From: JBCFAY01 sp038562375
GTDB taxonomy: Bacteria; Bacillota; Clostridia; Christensenellales; CAG-138
Reading direction: 5' to 3'
DNA length: 64,000 nt
NCBI GenBank assembly: GCA_038562375.1
Contig: JBCFAY010000016.1
Span: 1 to 64,000 of the forward strand
This document shows positions 7,964 through 15,943 of this stretch, in pieces (the stretch's first letter is position 1; every line of letters starts with the position of its first letter). The position numbers and the translations under genes were made by a program. The notes beneath the pieces were generated by a model. It saw only the letters and a list, made by a program, of their open reading frames with translations. It was not told the DNA's origin and ran no database searches.

Positions 7964-8842
7964 TCATTCGCCGAAGTGCTTTGAAACGGCGTCGTTGTAT
8001 CCCTTGGAATTCAAATAATCGCTCACATCCTCGGGATATCCGGGCAGGCGGGTCAGCGTGCCTTTGACGATAAAGGAGACGCCGTTGGCGTCGCTGATCT
8101 GGAAAATGACCTCGCGCTGTGTTCCCTGTTCCATCGAATCGGGTTGCACATGCACGACATAGTTCATATCCGTCAAATCGTCCTCGGCGATTTGGGAAAA
8201 ATCGACCTTCACGCCCTGGGCGCCGCTCCCTTTTGCCTTGAGATAAACATCCCGCGTGACCACCTCGAAGGCGCCCCTGGCAACGGGCGTATCCCGCGTC
8301 AACGGCAGCGGTTTTCCGTCTTCGCCGGATATCGAATAATTCACCCATGCCTTATCGTCCTGTGCGCTCAGATAAATCCCGAAATTATCGCTCATCGCCT
8401 CGCCGGCCCCGGCAAAATCCAGCTCAAAGGGAACGTCCTTGAGCATATCGTCGATGAACTCATCCGCGTCCAGCTTCACATCCATCCAGAAATATCCCTG
8501 GTACGCGCCCGCCACGGCGCGGTTGTCGTTCGCGTCGATCTTATGGAGATAGATATCGCACGAGTAGTCCGCGAAATACCCGGGCGCGAGCTCCATGCGA
8601 TATTCACCCGAAGCTTGGATCACGAATATGCTCGGATCGTACAGGTCGCTCTTCTTCGGCGGCTGCGTGGACGCCGGCTCGCTGGGCACGGGCGCAGACG
8701 GTCCGCCGGGTACGCCCGAGAATCCGTCCGTGGGCGTTGGCGAAGGGCTTACCGCCGCGCCGGAACCCGCGTTTTCGTTCGCGCACGCAGAGGCGAAGAT
8801 AAAGATCAGAATAAGCAAAAAGGACAGCGCTGTTTTCTTCAT
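7964..8842 (-). CDS. Secreted lipoprotein of unknown function
   Basis: 292 residues. The signal MKKTALSFLLILIFIFASAC ends in a lipobox with the lipidated Cys at residue 20. A Ser/Pro-rich linker follows (about 25-65), then a globular domain with FVIQASGEYRMELAPGYFAD and FWMDVKLDADEFIDDML. No known family is recognised. It is anchored outside the membrane and stands alone between the coat operon terminator and an ArsR-like remnant. Confidence 0.75.
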   Translation of the reverse strand: MKKTALSFLLILIFIFASACANENAGSGAAVSPSPTPTDGFSGVPGGPSAPVPSEPASTQPPKKSDLYDPSIFVIQASGEYRMELAPGYFADYSCDIYLHKIDANDNRAVAGAYQGYFWMDVKLDADEFIDDMLKDVPFELDFAGAGEAMSDNFGIYLSAQDDKAWVNYSISGEDGKPLPLTRDTPVARGAFEVVTRDVYLKAKGSGAQGVKVDFSQIAEDDLTDMNYVVHVQPDSMEQGTQREVIFQISDANGVSFIVKGTLTRLPGYPEDVSDYLNSKGYNDAVSKHFGE

Positions 8843-8949
8843 TATTCAATCCGCTCCAAACGCAAGTATTTGGTTGACCGGTCTTGGAATAGCTGGAAAT
8901 CTATGAAAAGTTTATCTCAAAAACAAAAATTGCGCAATACAGGAGGCCA

Positions 8950-9261
8950 TTGCCGAAAGCCGAAACATTCCGCTGGAAATTTGCTTATGCTCATAGTAAA
9001 ATGAGTCGACGCCGGATGCTTATTCCAATAAAAGGTTTTGGTGATCTTACCGTGAAAGCTGATCCGTCAAACAAAAAGGAATTGAAAGCGCGCTCCTGTT
9101 ACGGGCATTTGGGCGGGACTTTGGGGAGCCGGCTATTTGAACAGATGCTGACCTTAGAATGGCTGGAAAAAGACGAGTCCAAATCGACCGTATACAACAT
9201 AACGCCTCTTGGCAAGGAACGGCTCGCGGCTTTGGGCGTGGATATTTATGAAAAAAGGTAA
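8950..9261 (+). CDS. ArsR-like regulator C-terminal fragment, probably decayed
   Basis: The 103-residue frame opens at a TTG behind AGGAGG. Its second half, ARSCYGHLGGTLGSRLFEQM, then WLEKDE and YNITPLGKERLAALGVDI, matches the C-terminal part of ArsR/SmtB-family regulators, which normally follows a winged helix. No DNA-binding domain is present here or in the preceding 100 bases, and base composition is lower in GC than the neighbours. It is most likely the remnant of an acquired regulator; a functional stand-alone protein is less likely. Confidence 0.5.
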   Translation: MPKAETFRWKFAYAHSKMSRRRMLIPIKGFGDLTVKADPSNKKELKARSCYGHLGGTLGSRLFEQMLTLEWLEKDESKSTVYNITPLGKERLAALGVDIYEKR

Positions 9262-9297
9262 TAGGTTCCGTTTATCTTAATCCTCGGTGCCAAATCT

Positions 9298-9325
9298 AAA
9301 CGGATGCCGCCGGGCGTCCGTTTTT
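9298..9325 (+). terminator. Terminator after the ArsR-like fragment
   Basis: CGGATGCC-GCCG-GGCGTCCG stem (9301-9320, one G-T pair) preceded by AAA and followed by TTTTT. Confidence 0.7.
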
Positions 9326-9352
9326 CCGGTTCATTTCGATACCATTCGGGGG

Positions 9353-9562
9353 TCATTGCCCCCATGGATGCTTTTCTTCATCGTCTACGCTTTCCAGCAA
9401 TTCTTCATAGCCCCGGCGAAGCTCTTCAATTGAAAGGGGCGGCCGGTCCGTGCCCATGCACGCCGTGCAGCGGTTTGCGCAGTTCGGGCACAAACAGCCG
9501 CTTGCAAGGCCGTGCTCGCTCTGCACCATATATGTTCCACAAGCAGGACAGCCGCAGCGCAT
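9353..9562 (-). CDS. Small Cys-rich zinc-ribbon-like protein
   Basis: 69 residues starting MRCGCPACGTYMVQ, with further pairs GCLCPNCANRCTACMG and an acidic helical tail (SIEELRRGYEELLESVDDEE). The four CxC or CxxC groups suggest one or two zinc sites. The ATG at 9562 is chosen because a TATAAT promoter overlaps any earlier start. It is divergent from the peptidoglycan-binding protein gene. Function unknown. Confidence 0.6.
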   Translation of the reverse strand: MRCGCPACGTYMVQSEHGLASGCLCPNCANRCTACMGTDRPPLSIEELRRGYEELLESVDDEEKHPWGQ

Positions 9563-9581
9563 TCTTCCACCCCCGGCATTC

Positions 9582-9590
9582 ATTATAGCA
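9582..9590 (-). promoter_or_regulatory. Extended -10 promoter of the zinc-ribbon gene
   Basis: Minus strand TGCTATAAT, an extended -10 (TGnTATAAT), about 20 bases upstream of the ATG at 9562. No good -35 is seen. Confidence 0.5.
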
Positions 9591-9606
9591 TCGGAGGCGA
9601 TAAATA

Positions 9607-9615
9607 TGGTATAAT
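9607..9615 (+). promoter_or_regulatory. Extended -10 promoter of the peptidoglycan-binding protein gene
   Basis: TGGTATAAT on the plus strand is an extended -10, 28 bases before the ATG at 9643, with the ribosome site AAGGGGG between. It lies back to back with the minus-strand extended -10 at 9582-9590, so the two genes share a very short divergent control region. Confidence 0.55.
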
Positions 9616-9642
9616 TTTTAATCATGTCCTAAGGGGGCTCGT

Positions 9643-10431
9643 ATGAGGCGAATACTTGTCTGCTGCCTTACGTTGATTCTGGCGCTCTTTGCGCCGGGGT
9701 CCGCGTTCGCCGCGCCGGACGAAGTACCATCCTGGTCGCTGATCATCCAGGATACGTCGGGTGAAAACGTCGTTCGGGTTCAACTTCGCCTGCGCGAGCT
9801 TGGATATCTTAATTTTAAGCCGACAGGCAACTTCAGGGGCATGTCGGTCAGCGCGGTGCGGCAGTATCAGCAGGTGCAGCTCAAGGACGACGGCACGCCG
9901 ATGATCGCAGACGGCACCGTCGGCGAGGAAACCAGGGATCTGTTGTTTCGTCCCTCGGCGACGCGCGCGGCCATCCCCGCGAGCGTTCACATTCCTTTCG
10001 GCCCGGCCGCCGGCTCGGGCACGACGCCGGTCGCAGGAAAGCTCGTAGCCTGGAGCACGGTCAAAACGCAGCTCGTTGAGGGGATGACCTATTCCGTCAC
10101 GGATTATAACACCAACCAAAACTTTTCCGTCGTCTTCACCGGCGGGGAAAACCATGCGGAGGTCGAATGCGCGACGCCGTCGGACACCGCGACGTTTCTT
10201 TCGGTCTTCGGCGGGGAATTCAACTTCTCCAAGCGCCCCGTAACCGTGATGATCGACGGCACGCGCGTAGCCGCGTCCCTTCAAGGGCAGGCGCACGGCG
10301 CGGATACCGTCGCAGCGAACGAAATGGCGGGATATGCCTGCCTGTTTTTCGACGGCAGCCTTTCCCATGTGGGATCCCTGCCGGATACGGAGCATACCAA
10401 GCAGATCTATATCGCCTCGGGTCATTCTTGA
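9643..10431 (+). CDS. Secreted peptidoglycan-binding-domain protein
   Basis: 262 residues. The signal peptide MRRILVCCLTLILALFAPGS ends at AFA/A. A PG_binding_1 type repeat (about 38-100) reads VVRVQLRLRELGYLNF, then VSAVRQYQQ and DGTVGEETRDLLF. A second domain (about 125-262) has TYSVTDYNTNQNFSVVF and ends with VGSLPDTEHTKQIYIASGHS; this form is seen in clostridial exported proteins of unknown function. It probably binds the cell wall. It is followed by a bidirectional terminator shared with sigF. Confidence 0.75.
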   Translation: MRRILVCCLTLILALFAPGSAFAAPDEVPSWSLIIQDTSGENVVRVQLRLRELGYLNFKPTGNFRGMSVSAVRQYQQVQLKDDGTPMIADGTVGEETRDLLFRPSATRAAIPASVHIPFGPAAGSGTTPVAGKLVAWSTVKTQLVEGMTYSVTDYNTNQNFSVVFTGGENHAEVECATPSDTATFLSVFGGEFNFSKRPVTVMIDGTRVAASLQGQAHGADTVAANEMAGYACLFFDGSLSHVGSLPDTEHTKQIYIASGHS

Positions 10432-10473
10432 TCTTAAGCGCGCGGAACGCATTAAAAAATTCAGTTTGGGTCT

Positions 10474-10503
10474 ATAATCGGGCGCGGTCGCGCGCCCGAT
10501 TAT
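10474..10503. terminator. Bidirectional terminator between convergent genes
   Basis: A 13-bp perfect inverted repeat ATAATCGGGCGCG / CGCGCCCGATTAT overlaps the sigF stop and serves the convergent ends of the peptidoglycan-binding gene and the spoIIA operon. Confidence 0.7.
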
Positions 10504-11237
10504 TTCGCCGCTTTTCTCAGCTTTTGAATGATGCGCGTCTCAAGCCGGGAGATCTGAACCTGGGATACCCCCAGGATCTTCGCGATCTCCCCTTGCGTTT
10601 TATCCTGGAAATACCGCAGCATGATCAGCTGCCGCTCGCGCGGCTCGAGCTGCGTCAAAAGCTCCTTGAGCAGCACGCGGTTGATCAGCGTGCCCTCCTG
10701 CGTCGTCTCGGCGGACAGTCGATCCGCCATCGAGGTATCCGTTCCGTCGTCGAACAGCGGTTCGTCTATGGACTGGCAGGGGCGCGCGGATTCGAGCGCC
10801 ATCACGACCTCTTCAGGCTCCGCGTCGATCGCCTTGGCGACCTCGTGGATACCCGGCTCGCGGCCGTACTGCTTGGACAGAATCTCCTGCATCGCGGCCA
10901 CTTTGGCGGACAGCTCCTTAAGCGACCGGCTGACCTTGATCATCCCGTCGTCGCGCAGGTAACGCTTGATCTCGCCCGCGATCATCGGTACGGCATAGGT
11001 GGAGAAGCGAACGTTGTAGGCCTCGTCATAGTTCTTGATGGCCTTGACCAGCCCGAGGCAGCCGATCTGAAAGATGTCGTCAAACTCCACGCCGCGTCCT
11101 AGGAACTTCTTGACGATGGATTTGACCAACGCCGTATTGTGAACCACCAAGTACTCCTGGGCCTCAACGTCGCCATGCCTCGCCTTCCTCAGCAGCTCAA
11201 GCGTCTGCTCATGCGGCAGGGGCGAGGTATCATTCAT
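10500..11237 (-). CDS. sigF: RNA polymerase sporulation sigma factor SigF
   Basis: 245 residues. Region 2 has GRGVEFDDIFQIGCLGLVKA and VRFSTYAVPMIAGEIKRYLR; region 3 has IKVSRSLKELS; region 4 ends ILGVSQVQISRLETRIIQKL. This is the first forespore-specific sigma factor, held inactive by SpoIIAB. It overlaps spoIIAB by 8 bases in the classical spoIIAA-spoIIAB-sigF order, which shows the organism has the core endospore programme. Confidence 0.96.
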   Translation of the reverse strand: MNDTSPLPHEQTLELLRKARHGDVEAQEYLVVHNTALVKSIVKKFLGRGVEFDDIFQIGCLGLVKAIKNYDEAYNVRFSTYAVPMIAGEIKRYLRDDGMIKVSRSLKELSAKVAAMQEILSKQYGREPGIHEVAKAIDAEPEEVVMALESARPCQSIDEPLFDDGTDTSMADRLSAETTQEGTLINRVLLKELLTQLEPRERQLIMLRYFQDKTQGEIAKILGVSQVQISRLETRIIQKLRKAAK

Positions 11238-11664
11238 CCGCTACCTCGCGGATGCGCTTTGTCATCCGAACGCTCGTCCCCTTGCCGAGCGTGGATTCGA
11301 CCTCGAGCGTATCCATAAACGCTTCCATCATCGTGAACCCCATGCCGGAGCGCTCCAGATTGGCTTTTGAGGTATAAAAAGGTTGCCGCGCCTGTTCCAC
11401 GTCGCTCATACCCGCCCCATCGTCGCGTATGCACGCGCTGAAGACATTCCCCGATAAATAGCAATCCATAGTGACCATGCCTGGGCGGTTTTCATATCCA
11501 TGGATGATCGCGTTGGTCACCGCCTCGGAGACGGCCGTCCGAATATCCGTAAGCTCCTCGATCGTCGGGTTGAGCTGCGACGCGAAAGCGCCCGCCACAA
11601 TCCTCGCAAAGCTCTCGTTCTGGGAGCAGCTTAAAAAACTCACGTGCATTTCGTTATCGTACAT
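11230..11664 (-). CDS. spoIIAB: Anti-sigma F factor / SpoIIAA kinase SpoIIAB
   Basis: 144-residue GHKL-type serine kinase. The Bergerat fold is marked by AVSEAVTNAIIHGYE (N box), IRDDGAGM (G1) and GMGFTMMEAFMD. It binds and inhibits SigF and phosphorylates SpoIIAA. The start at 11664 gives the usual MYDNEMHVSF N-terminus and overlaps the end of spoIIAA by 11 bases, implying translational coupling. Confidence 0.95.
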   Translation of the reverse strand: MYDNEMHVSFLSCSQNESFARIVAGAFASQLNPTIEELTDIRTAVSEAVTNAIIHGYENRPGMVTMDCYLSGNVFSACIRDDGAGMSDVEQARQPFYTSKANLERSGMGFTMMEAFMDTLEVESTLGKGTSVRMTKRIREVADE

Positions 11665-11989
11665 TCCCTTCACCCCCCACACCGCCTACGCGCTGTACGA
11701 GCGAATACAAGCCGGACATGCGCAAAACCCTGTCCACGCTCGCGCTCGCGTTCCTGATACCGACGTTGCCGCCGCGTTCGGCCATCTTGCGATAGCGGCC
11801 TAGGATCACGCCGAGACCGGAGCTGTCCATAAACGTCACATTCTTCATATCCAAGATCAATTCCCTGATACCGGGATCGATGAGCAATGCGTCGATTTGA
11901 GCGCGTATGATCTCCGCGCTGTGATGGTCGAGCTCGCCGCTGAGCGCCACGATAAGTGTCTGTTCTTTTCTGAAGCCATTGATCTCCAT
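11654..11989 (-). CDS. spoIIAA: Anti-anti-sigma F factor SpoIIAA
   Basis: 111-residue STAS-domain protein. The phosphorylatable serine lies in VTFMDSSGLGVILGRY. When dephosphorylated by SpoIIE it releases SigF from SpoIIAB. First gene of the operon; AGGAGGGAAAAGG before the ATG is a strong ribosome site. The C-terminal tail GGVGGEGNVR is slightly extended. Confidence 0.95.
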   Translation of the reverse strand: MEINGFRKEQTLIVALSGELDHHSAEIIRAQIDALLIDPGIRELILDMKNVTFMDSSGLGVILGRYRKMAERGGNVGIRNASASVDRVLRMSGLYSLVQRVGGVGGEGNVR

Positions 11990-12022
11990 CCTTTTCCCTC
12001 CTTTTTTTGAGGACGCTTATTG

Positions 12023-12041
12023 ATTCTAGATTTGCTTACCT
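12023..12041 (-). promoter_or_regulatory. Possible sigma-H type promoter of the spoIIA operon
   Basis: On the minus strand AGGTAA (12036-12041) and GAAT (12023-12026) resemble SigH -35 and -10 elements, about 35 bases before spoIIAA. spoIIA is transcribed by SigH in Bacillus; here the match is partial and the call is tentative. Confidence 0.3.
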
Positions 12042-12200
12042 TTGCCTTCAATGAAAATTGTCTTGCTTTGTCGAATAACGGTTTTGTTTGTAATATGGAT
12101 AGTATTTCCACAACTGATTTGAATTATTCGCATGTATTTCAATAAAAATACAATCTATCATAAGAATCGGTTTCCCCATGCATGCGGATATCCTTCCGCA

Positions 12201-12427
12201 AAAAAACCGGCTTTCGCCGGTTAATGTTTCGCAATAGGGGACTTCTCCTCTTTTGCGATTTTTATCGTGCATTCTTGTTCCCTGGTTCTTCGACCGTCGG
12301 CCCGAAAAGCGCTTCAATGTGTCAAATGTGTCATTTTTTGCACAGCATATATTGCTGCAAAAGAACGGATTGAAAGCCCGCGATAAAAAACAGCCCTGTT
12401 TACAACAAAAACCGGCTTTCGCCGGTT
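12201..12427. repeat. Structured dispersed repeat, copy A
   Basis: Bracketed by two copies of the hairpin AACCGGC-TTTC-GCCGGTT (12205-12222 and 12410-12427). Inside are a 30-base hairpin (12229-12258, TCGCAATAGGGGA / TCCTCTTTTGCGA), CGTGCATT (from 12266), a GGT-TCTTCG-ACC stem, CCGAAAAGCGCTTCAA, a TTGCA / TGCAA stem and GGATTGAAAGCC (near 12367). The same landmarks occur in order in copies B (49839-50103) and C (17301-17433, minus). The 460-base gap between spoIIAA and the dCMP deaminase gene holds nothing else. Confidence 0.8.
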
Positions 12428-12450
12428 CTGCTACAAATATATTTTCGGGA

Positions 12451-12906
12451 CTATAGCTCGAACTTCTCGAGCAGCACGCCCGCCATCTCGAAAATCTTGA
12501 GCGCGAACTCGTCCGGATAGCCCTGGGCATATAAGATGCGCGTGATGCCCGCGTTGACGATCATCTTCGCGCAGATCACGCAGGGCTGGTGCGTGCAGTA
12601 AAGCGTCGCCCCTTCGATGGAAACGCCGAGTTTCGCCGCTTGGATGATCGCGTTCTGCTCGGCATGGATCGCGTAGCAGATTTCCTGCATGGTTCCGGAT
12701 GGGATGTTGCGCTGGCGCCTCAGGCACTCCTGCCGCTCCATACAGCTTGTGATGCCCGCGGGCGCCCCGTTATAGCCGGTCGTCACGATGCGCTTGTTGC
12801 GCACGATGACGGCGCCGACCTTGCGGTTTTCCTGAAAGCAGCTCGACCAGTTCGCAATCGAATGCGCAAGCTCCATAAAACGCCGGTCCCACTTATCAAA
12901 GGCCAT
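12451..12906 (-). CDS. Deoxycytidylate deaminase
   Basis: 151-residue zinc deaminase of the dCMP/ComEB family converting dCMP to dUMP for thymidylate synthesis. The zinc site is HAEQNAI with CTHQPCVICAKM. The N-terminus MAFDKWDRRFMELAHSIANW with NRKVGAVIV is typical. The ATG at 12906 behind AGAGGG is chosen over an upstream ATG that would add 48 unrelated residues. It ends about 20 bases from one of the hairpins of repeat copy A. Confidence 0.92.
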   Translation of the reverse strand: MAFDKWDRRFMELAHSIANWSSCFQENRKVGAVIVRNKRIVTTGYNGAPAGITSCMERQECLRRQRNIPSGTMQEICYAIHAEQNAIIQAAKLGVSIEGATLYCTHQPCVICAKMIVNAGITRILYAQGYPDEFALKIFEMAGVLLEKFEL

Positions 12907-12934
12907 AGAAAACCCTCTTCTCAGAATTTGATAT

Positions 12935-12963
12935 ATTCTATCATATTCTGCCCCGTTAGGCAA
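12935..12963 (-). promoter_or_regulatory. Sigma-A type promoter of dCMP deaminase gene
   Basis: Minus-strand TTGCCT (12958-12963), 17-base spacer, TAGAAT (12935-12940), about 30 bases upstream of the ATG at 12906. Confidence 0.55.
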
Positions 12964-13211
12964 AGGGAATCGGGCCGATACGGAAGAAAATGCGCGAATG
13001 CACGGCGAAAAGCGCGCCCGACGACAACGATAAGCCATACGCCGGTCCAATAAATTTTATCGGGGGCCAGAGTTCGACTTCCGGCACATGATTTATAACT
13101 GTGATTTTTACTTATTTTACGTAAAACGGAGCAATCGGAAGATACCGAGCGATAATATTAAATTTTTCCATTAATACTGAATTTCCGCAAGGATTTCGGG
13201 AATCATAAGTG
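12964..13211. other. Intergenic stretch upstream of groESL, no gene seen
   Basis: Together with the flanking promoters, 12907-13322 is a 416-base gene-free gap. The 12964-13211 part is AT-richer toward groES and contains no credible frame, hairpin or repeat that I can recognise. Confidence 0.5.
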
Positions 13212-13241
13212 TTGCTACTTGGGTTAAGGGTGCTCTATGAT
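13212..13241 (+). promoter_or_regulatory. Sigma-A type promoter of groESL
   Basis: TTGCTA (13212-13217), 18-base spacer, TATGAT (13236-13241). The expected start site falls a few bases before the CIRCE element, the usual arrangement for HrcA control. Confidence 0.65.
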
Positions 13242-13252
13242 AGGAATGTCGA

Positions 13253-13279
13253 TCAGCACTCATCGTGATCGAGTGCTAA
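13253..13279 (+). promoter_or_regulatory. CIRCE operator (HrcA binding site)
   Basis: TCAGCACTC (13253-13261), a 9-base spacer and GAGTGCTAA (13271-13279): one mismatch from the consensus TTAGCACTC-N9-GAGTGCTAA. It places groESL under the heat-shock repressor HrcA, which is not encoded in the window. Confidence 0.93.
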
Positions 13280-13322
13280 TAATCAGGAATTAAGAACTTA
13301 ATATACTAAGGAGGTATCCAAC

Positions 13323-13607
13323 ATGAAACTCAAACCCCTTGCGGATCGCGTCGTGGTAAAAAGCCTTGAATCCGAGGAAACCACCAAGGGCGGGATCATC
13401 TTGGCCGCAAGCGCCAAGGAAAAGCCCCAGATGGCTCTCGTCGTAGCGGTTGGCCCCGGTGGGATCGTCGACGGCAAAGAGGTATCCATGTACGTCAAAG
13501 TCGGCGATAAGGTGATCTGCTCCAAGTACGCGGGCACCGAGGTCAAGCTCGACGGCGAGGAATACACCGTCGTGCGTCAGAACGATATTCTTGCAGTTGT
13601 AGAATAA
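13323..13607 (+). CDS. groES: Co-chaperonin GroES
   Basis: 94 residues with MKLKPLADRVVVKSLESEE, the mobile loop ETTKGGIILAASAKEKPQ and the C-terminal EYTVVRQNDILAVVE. It caps the GroEL cavity. AGGAGG precedes the start. First gene of the CIRCE-controlled operon with groEL 18 bases downstream. Confidence 0.97.
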   Translation: MKLKPLADRVVVKSLESEETTKGGIILAASAKEKPQMALVVAVGPGGIVDGKEVSMYVKVGDKVICSKYAGTEVKLDGEEYTVVRQNDILAVVE

Positions 13608-13625
13608 TTTTAGGAGGAAAGACGT

Positions 13626-15254
13626 ATGGCAAAGCAGCTGAAATACGGCGAGGATGCTCGCCGCTCTCTGGAAAAGGGGCTCAACACGCTCGCGGATACC
13701 GTAAAAATCACGCTTGGGCCGAAGGGCCGCAATGTCGTGCTCGATAAAAAATACGGCGCGCCCCTGATCACCAACGACGGCGTCACCATCGCCAAGGAAA
13801 TCGAGCTCGAGGATCCGTTTGAAAACATGGGCGCACAGCTCGTGAAAGAAGTCGCGACCAAGACCAACGACATCGCCGGCGACGGCACCACCACCGCCAC
13901 GCTGCTCGCGCAGGCCATCGTTCGCGAAGGCCTCAAGAACGTCGCCGCGGGCGCGAACCCGATGATCCTCAAGAAGGGCATCGAGGCCGCCGTAGAAACC
14001 GCCGTGAGCGAGCTTAAGGCGATCTCCAAGCCCGTCAGCTCCAAGCAGGCGATTGCGCAGGTAGCGTCCATCTCCGCGGGCGACGAGCGCATCGGCCAGC
14101 TGATCTCCGACGCCATGGAGAAGGTCGGCAACGACGGCGTCATCACCGTTGAAGAATCCAAAACAATGAAGACCGAGCTCAACATCGTCGAAGGGATGCA
14201 GTTCGACCGCGGCTACGCGTCCGCGTACATGGTCACCGATACCGAGAAAATGGAAGCGGTCTTGGATAACCCATACATCCTCATCACCGAGAAGAAGATC
14301 TCCAACATTCAGGATATCCTCCCGCTGCTCGAGCAGGTCGTGCAGCAGGGCCGCAAACTCCTGATCGTCGCCGAGGATGTCGAGGGTGAAGCGCTCGCCA
14401 CACTCGTCGTCAACAAGCTGCGCGGCACATTCACCTGCGTCGCGGTCAAGGCTCCCGGCTTCGGCGACCGCCGCAAGGCTATGCTGCAGGATATCGCGAT
14501 CCTCACCGGCGGCCAGGTCATCTCCGACGAGCTCGGCATGGACATCAAGGAAACCACCGTCGCTCAGCTCGGCACCGCGCGCCAGATCAAGGTCGACAAG
14601 GAAAACACCACCATCGTCGAAGGCGGCGGCGATCCTTCCGAGATCAAGGCCCGCATCAATTCGATCAAGGTTCAGATTGAGGATACCACCTCGGATTATG
14701 ACCGTGAGAAGCTGCAGGAGCGCCTCGCCAAGCTTGCGGGCGGCGTAGCCGTCATCGCGGTAGGCGCCGCGACCGAAGTCGAGATGAAGGAAATCAAGCT
14801 GCGCATCGAGGATGCTCTCAACGCGACCCGCGCGGCCGTACAGGAAGGCATCGTGCCGGGCGGCGGCGTGGCGCTGATCAACGTACTGCCCAATGTGCAG
14901 AAGCTTGAAGAGAGCAGCACCGGAGACAAGAAGACCGGTATCCAGATCGTGGTTCGCGCCCTTGAGGAACCCCTCCGCCAGATCGCGTGCAACGCCGGCC
15001 GTGAAGGCTCGGTCGTCGTCGAGGCTATCAAGAGCTCCGGCAAAGCCGGGTACGGCTACGACGCCGCTATAGGCGAGTACTGCATGATGGAAGAGCGCGG
15101 CATCATCGACCCGACGAAGGTCGCCCGCTCCGCACTGGAGAACGCCGCCTCGATCGCCGCGATGCTGCTCACGACCGAGAGCCTCGTCTGCGATATCCCG
15201 AAGCCCGAGCCCGCCGTTCCCGCCGGCATGGGCGGAGCGCCCGGCATGTATTAA
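13626..15254 (+). CDS. groEL: Chaperonin GroEL
   Basis: 542-residue Cpn60. Motifs include LGPKGRNVVLDKKYGAP, the ATPase motif NDIAGDGTTTATLLAQAIV, the GGVAVIAVGAATEVEMKE hinge and VPGGGVALIN. The C-terminus ends PAGMGGAPGMY with only a short Gly/Met tail rather than repeated GGM. Forms the ATP-driven folding chamber with GroES. High confidence and full length. Confidence 0.98.
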   Translation: MAKQLKYGEDARRSLEKGLNTLADTVKITLGPKGRNVVLDKKYGAPLITNDGVTIAKEIELEDPFENMGAQLVKEVATKTNDIAGDGTTTATLLAQAIVREGLKNVAAGANPMILKKGIEAAVETAVSELKAISKPVSSKQAIAQVASISAGDERIGQLISDAMEKVGNDGVITVEESKTMKTELNIVEGMQFDRGYASAYMVTDTEKMEAVLDNPYILITEKKISNIQDILPLLEQVVQQGRKLLIVAEDVEGEALATLVVNKLRGTFTCVAVKAPGFGDRRKAMLQDIAILTGGQVISDELGMDIKETTVAQLGTARQIKVDKENTTIVEGGGDPSEIKARINSIKVQIEDTTSDYDREKLQERLAKLAGGVAVIAVGAATEVEMKEIKLRIEDALNATRAAVQEGIVPGGGVALINVLPNVQKLEESSTGDKKTGIQIVVRALEEPLRQIACNAGREGSVVVEAIKSSGKAGYGYDAAIGEYCMMEERGIIDPTKVARSALENAASIAAMLLTTESLVCDIPKPEPAVPAGMGGAPGMY

Positions 15255-15278
15255 GCCGTACGCAAGTTACATCAAGAA

Positions 15279-15315
15279 GGGGCCGTCTCAGATCAAAGCT
15301 GAGACGGCCCCTTTT
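15279..15315 (+). terminator. Terminator of groESL
   Basis: A 13-bp stem GGGGCCGTCTCAG / CTGAGACGGCCCC with a 7-base loop, followed by TTTT. Confidence 0.88.
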
Positions 15316-15395
15316 CTCGATGGAAAGAAGTCAGACCGGAACGAATTATAGGTTCCCTTGTAACCCAAAGTTCTCACATCCAATTTATTGCAAAA

Positions 15396-15424
15396 ACGAG
15401 CCTCGGCCTCCGACTCGGTTTTTT
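15396..15424 (+). terminator. Second terminator-like hairpin after groEL
   Basis: ACGAG-CC-TCGG-CCT-CCGA-CTCG followed by GTTTTTT, preceded by AAAA. It lies 80 bases beyond the groEL terminator with no gene between, so it either backs up the first terminator or ends a short unrecognised transcript. Confidence 0.55.
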
Positions 15425-15505
15425 ATAGCGCTAGCAAAGCATTCTATGTTTATAGATCAATAATTAAATAATTTAATTTTAATATTAAGTATTTCAATAT
15501 TTTTA

Positions 15506-15534
15506 TTGACATTAAAAATAATAGAGTATATGAT
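15506..15534 (+). promoter_or_regulatory. Consensus sigma-A promoter of the DUF2089 operon
   Basis: TTGACA (15506-15511), exactly 17 bases, TATGAT (15529-15534), 25 bases before the ATG at 15559 with AAGGAGG between. The surrounding 100 bases are strongly AT-rich. Confidence 0.8.
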
Positions 15535-15558
15535 AAGGGCATCAAGGAGGAATACCGC

Positions 15559-15939
15559 ATGCAATACCAACCGCCATCCAAATGTCCGGTCTGCGCGGGG
15601 GAACTGCGCATCACGAAGCTGAGCTGCCCGCAGTGCAAAACCGAGCTGAGCGGGAGCTTCCCGCCGTGCAAATACTGTTCGCTGGATGAAAAGCAGCAGC
15701 TGTTTATGGAAGCGTTTCTTAAATGCAGGGGGAATATCCGGGAGGTCGAGAAGGCCCTCGGCATCTCCTACCCCACCGTCAAGGGTTTGCTGGAAGACTT
15801 GCTGAATGCTTTGTTCCCGGATGAAACGCCGGTCAAGCCGGAAGCGGAAAACGTCTCCGACGTGCTCGACAAGCTGGAAAAAAAAGAAATCACCGCAGCG
15901 GAAGCGGCAAAAATACTCAAGCAGCTGAAGGGAGAATAA
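15559..15939 (+). CDS. DUF2089 family zinc-ribbon / helix-turn-helix protein
   Basis: 126 residues. Zinc-ribbon CPVCAGELRITKLSCPQC (about 9-26) and CKYCSLDE, then a helical segment with FLKCRGNIREVEKALGISY and PTVKGLLEDLL that resembles a sigma/HTH fold. The C-terminal helix is EKKEITAAEAAKILKQLKG. Such proteins head small operons with YvlB- and YvlD-like genes and are thought to regulate them. First of four tightly packed genes. Confidence 0.85.
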   Translation: MQYQPPSKCPVCAGELRITKLSCPQCKTELSGSFPPCKYCSLDEKQQLFMEAFLKCRGNIREVEKALGISYPTVKGLLEDLLNALFPDETPVKPEAENVSDVLDKLEKKEITAAEAAKILKQLKGE

Positions 15940-15943
15940 GAAA

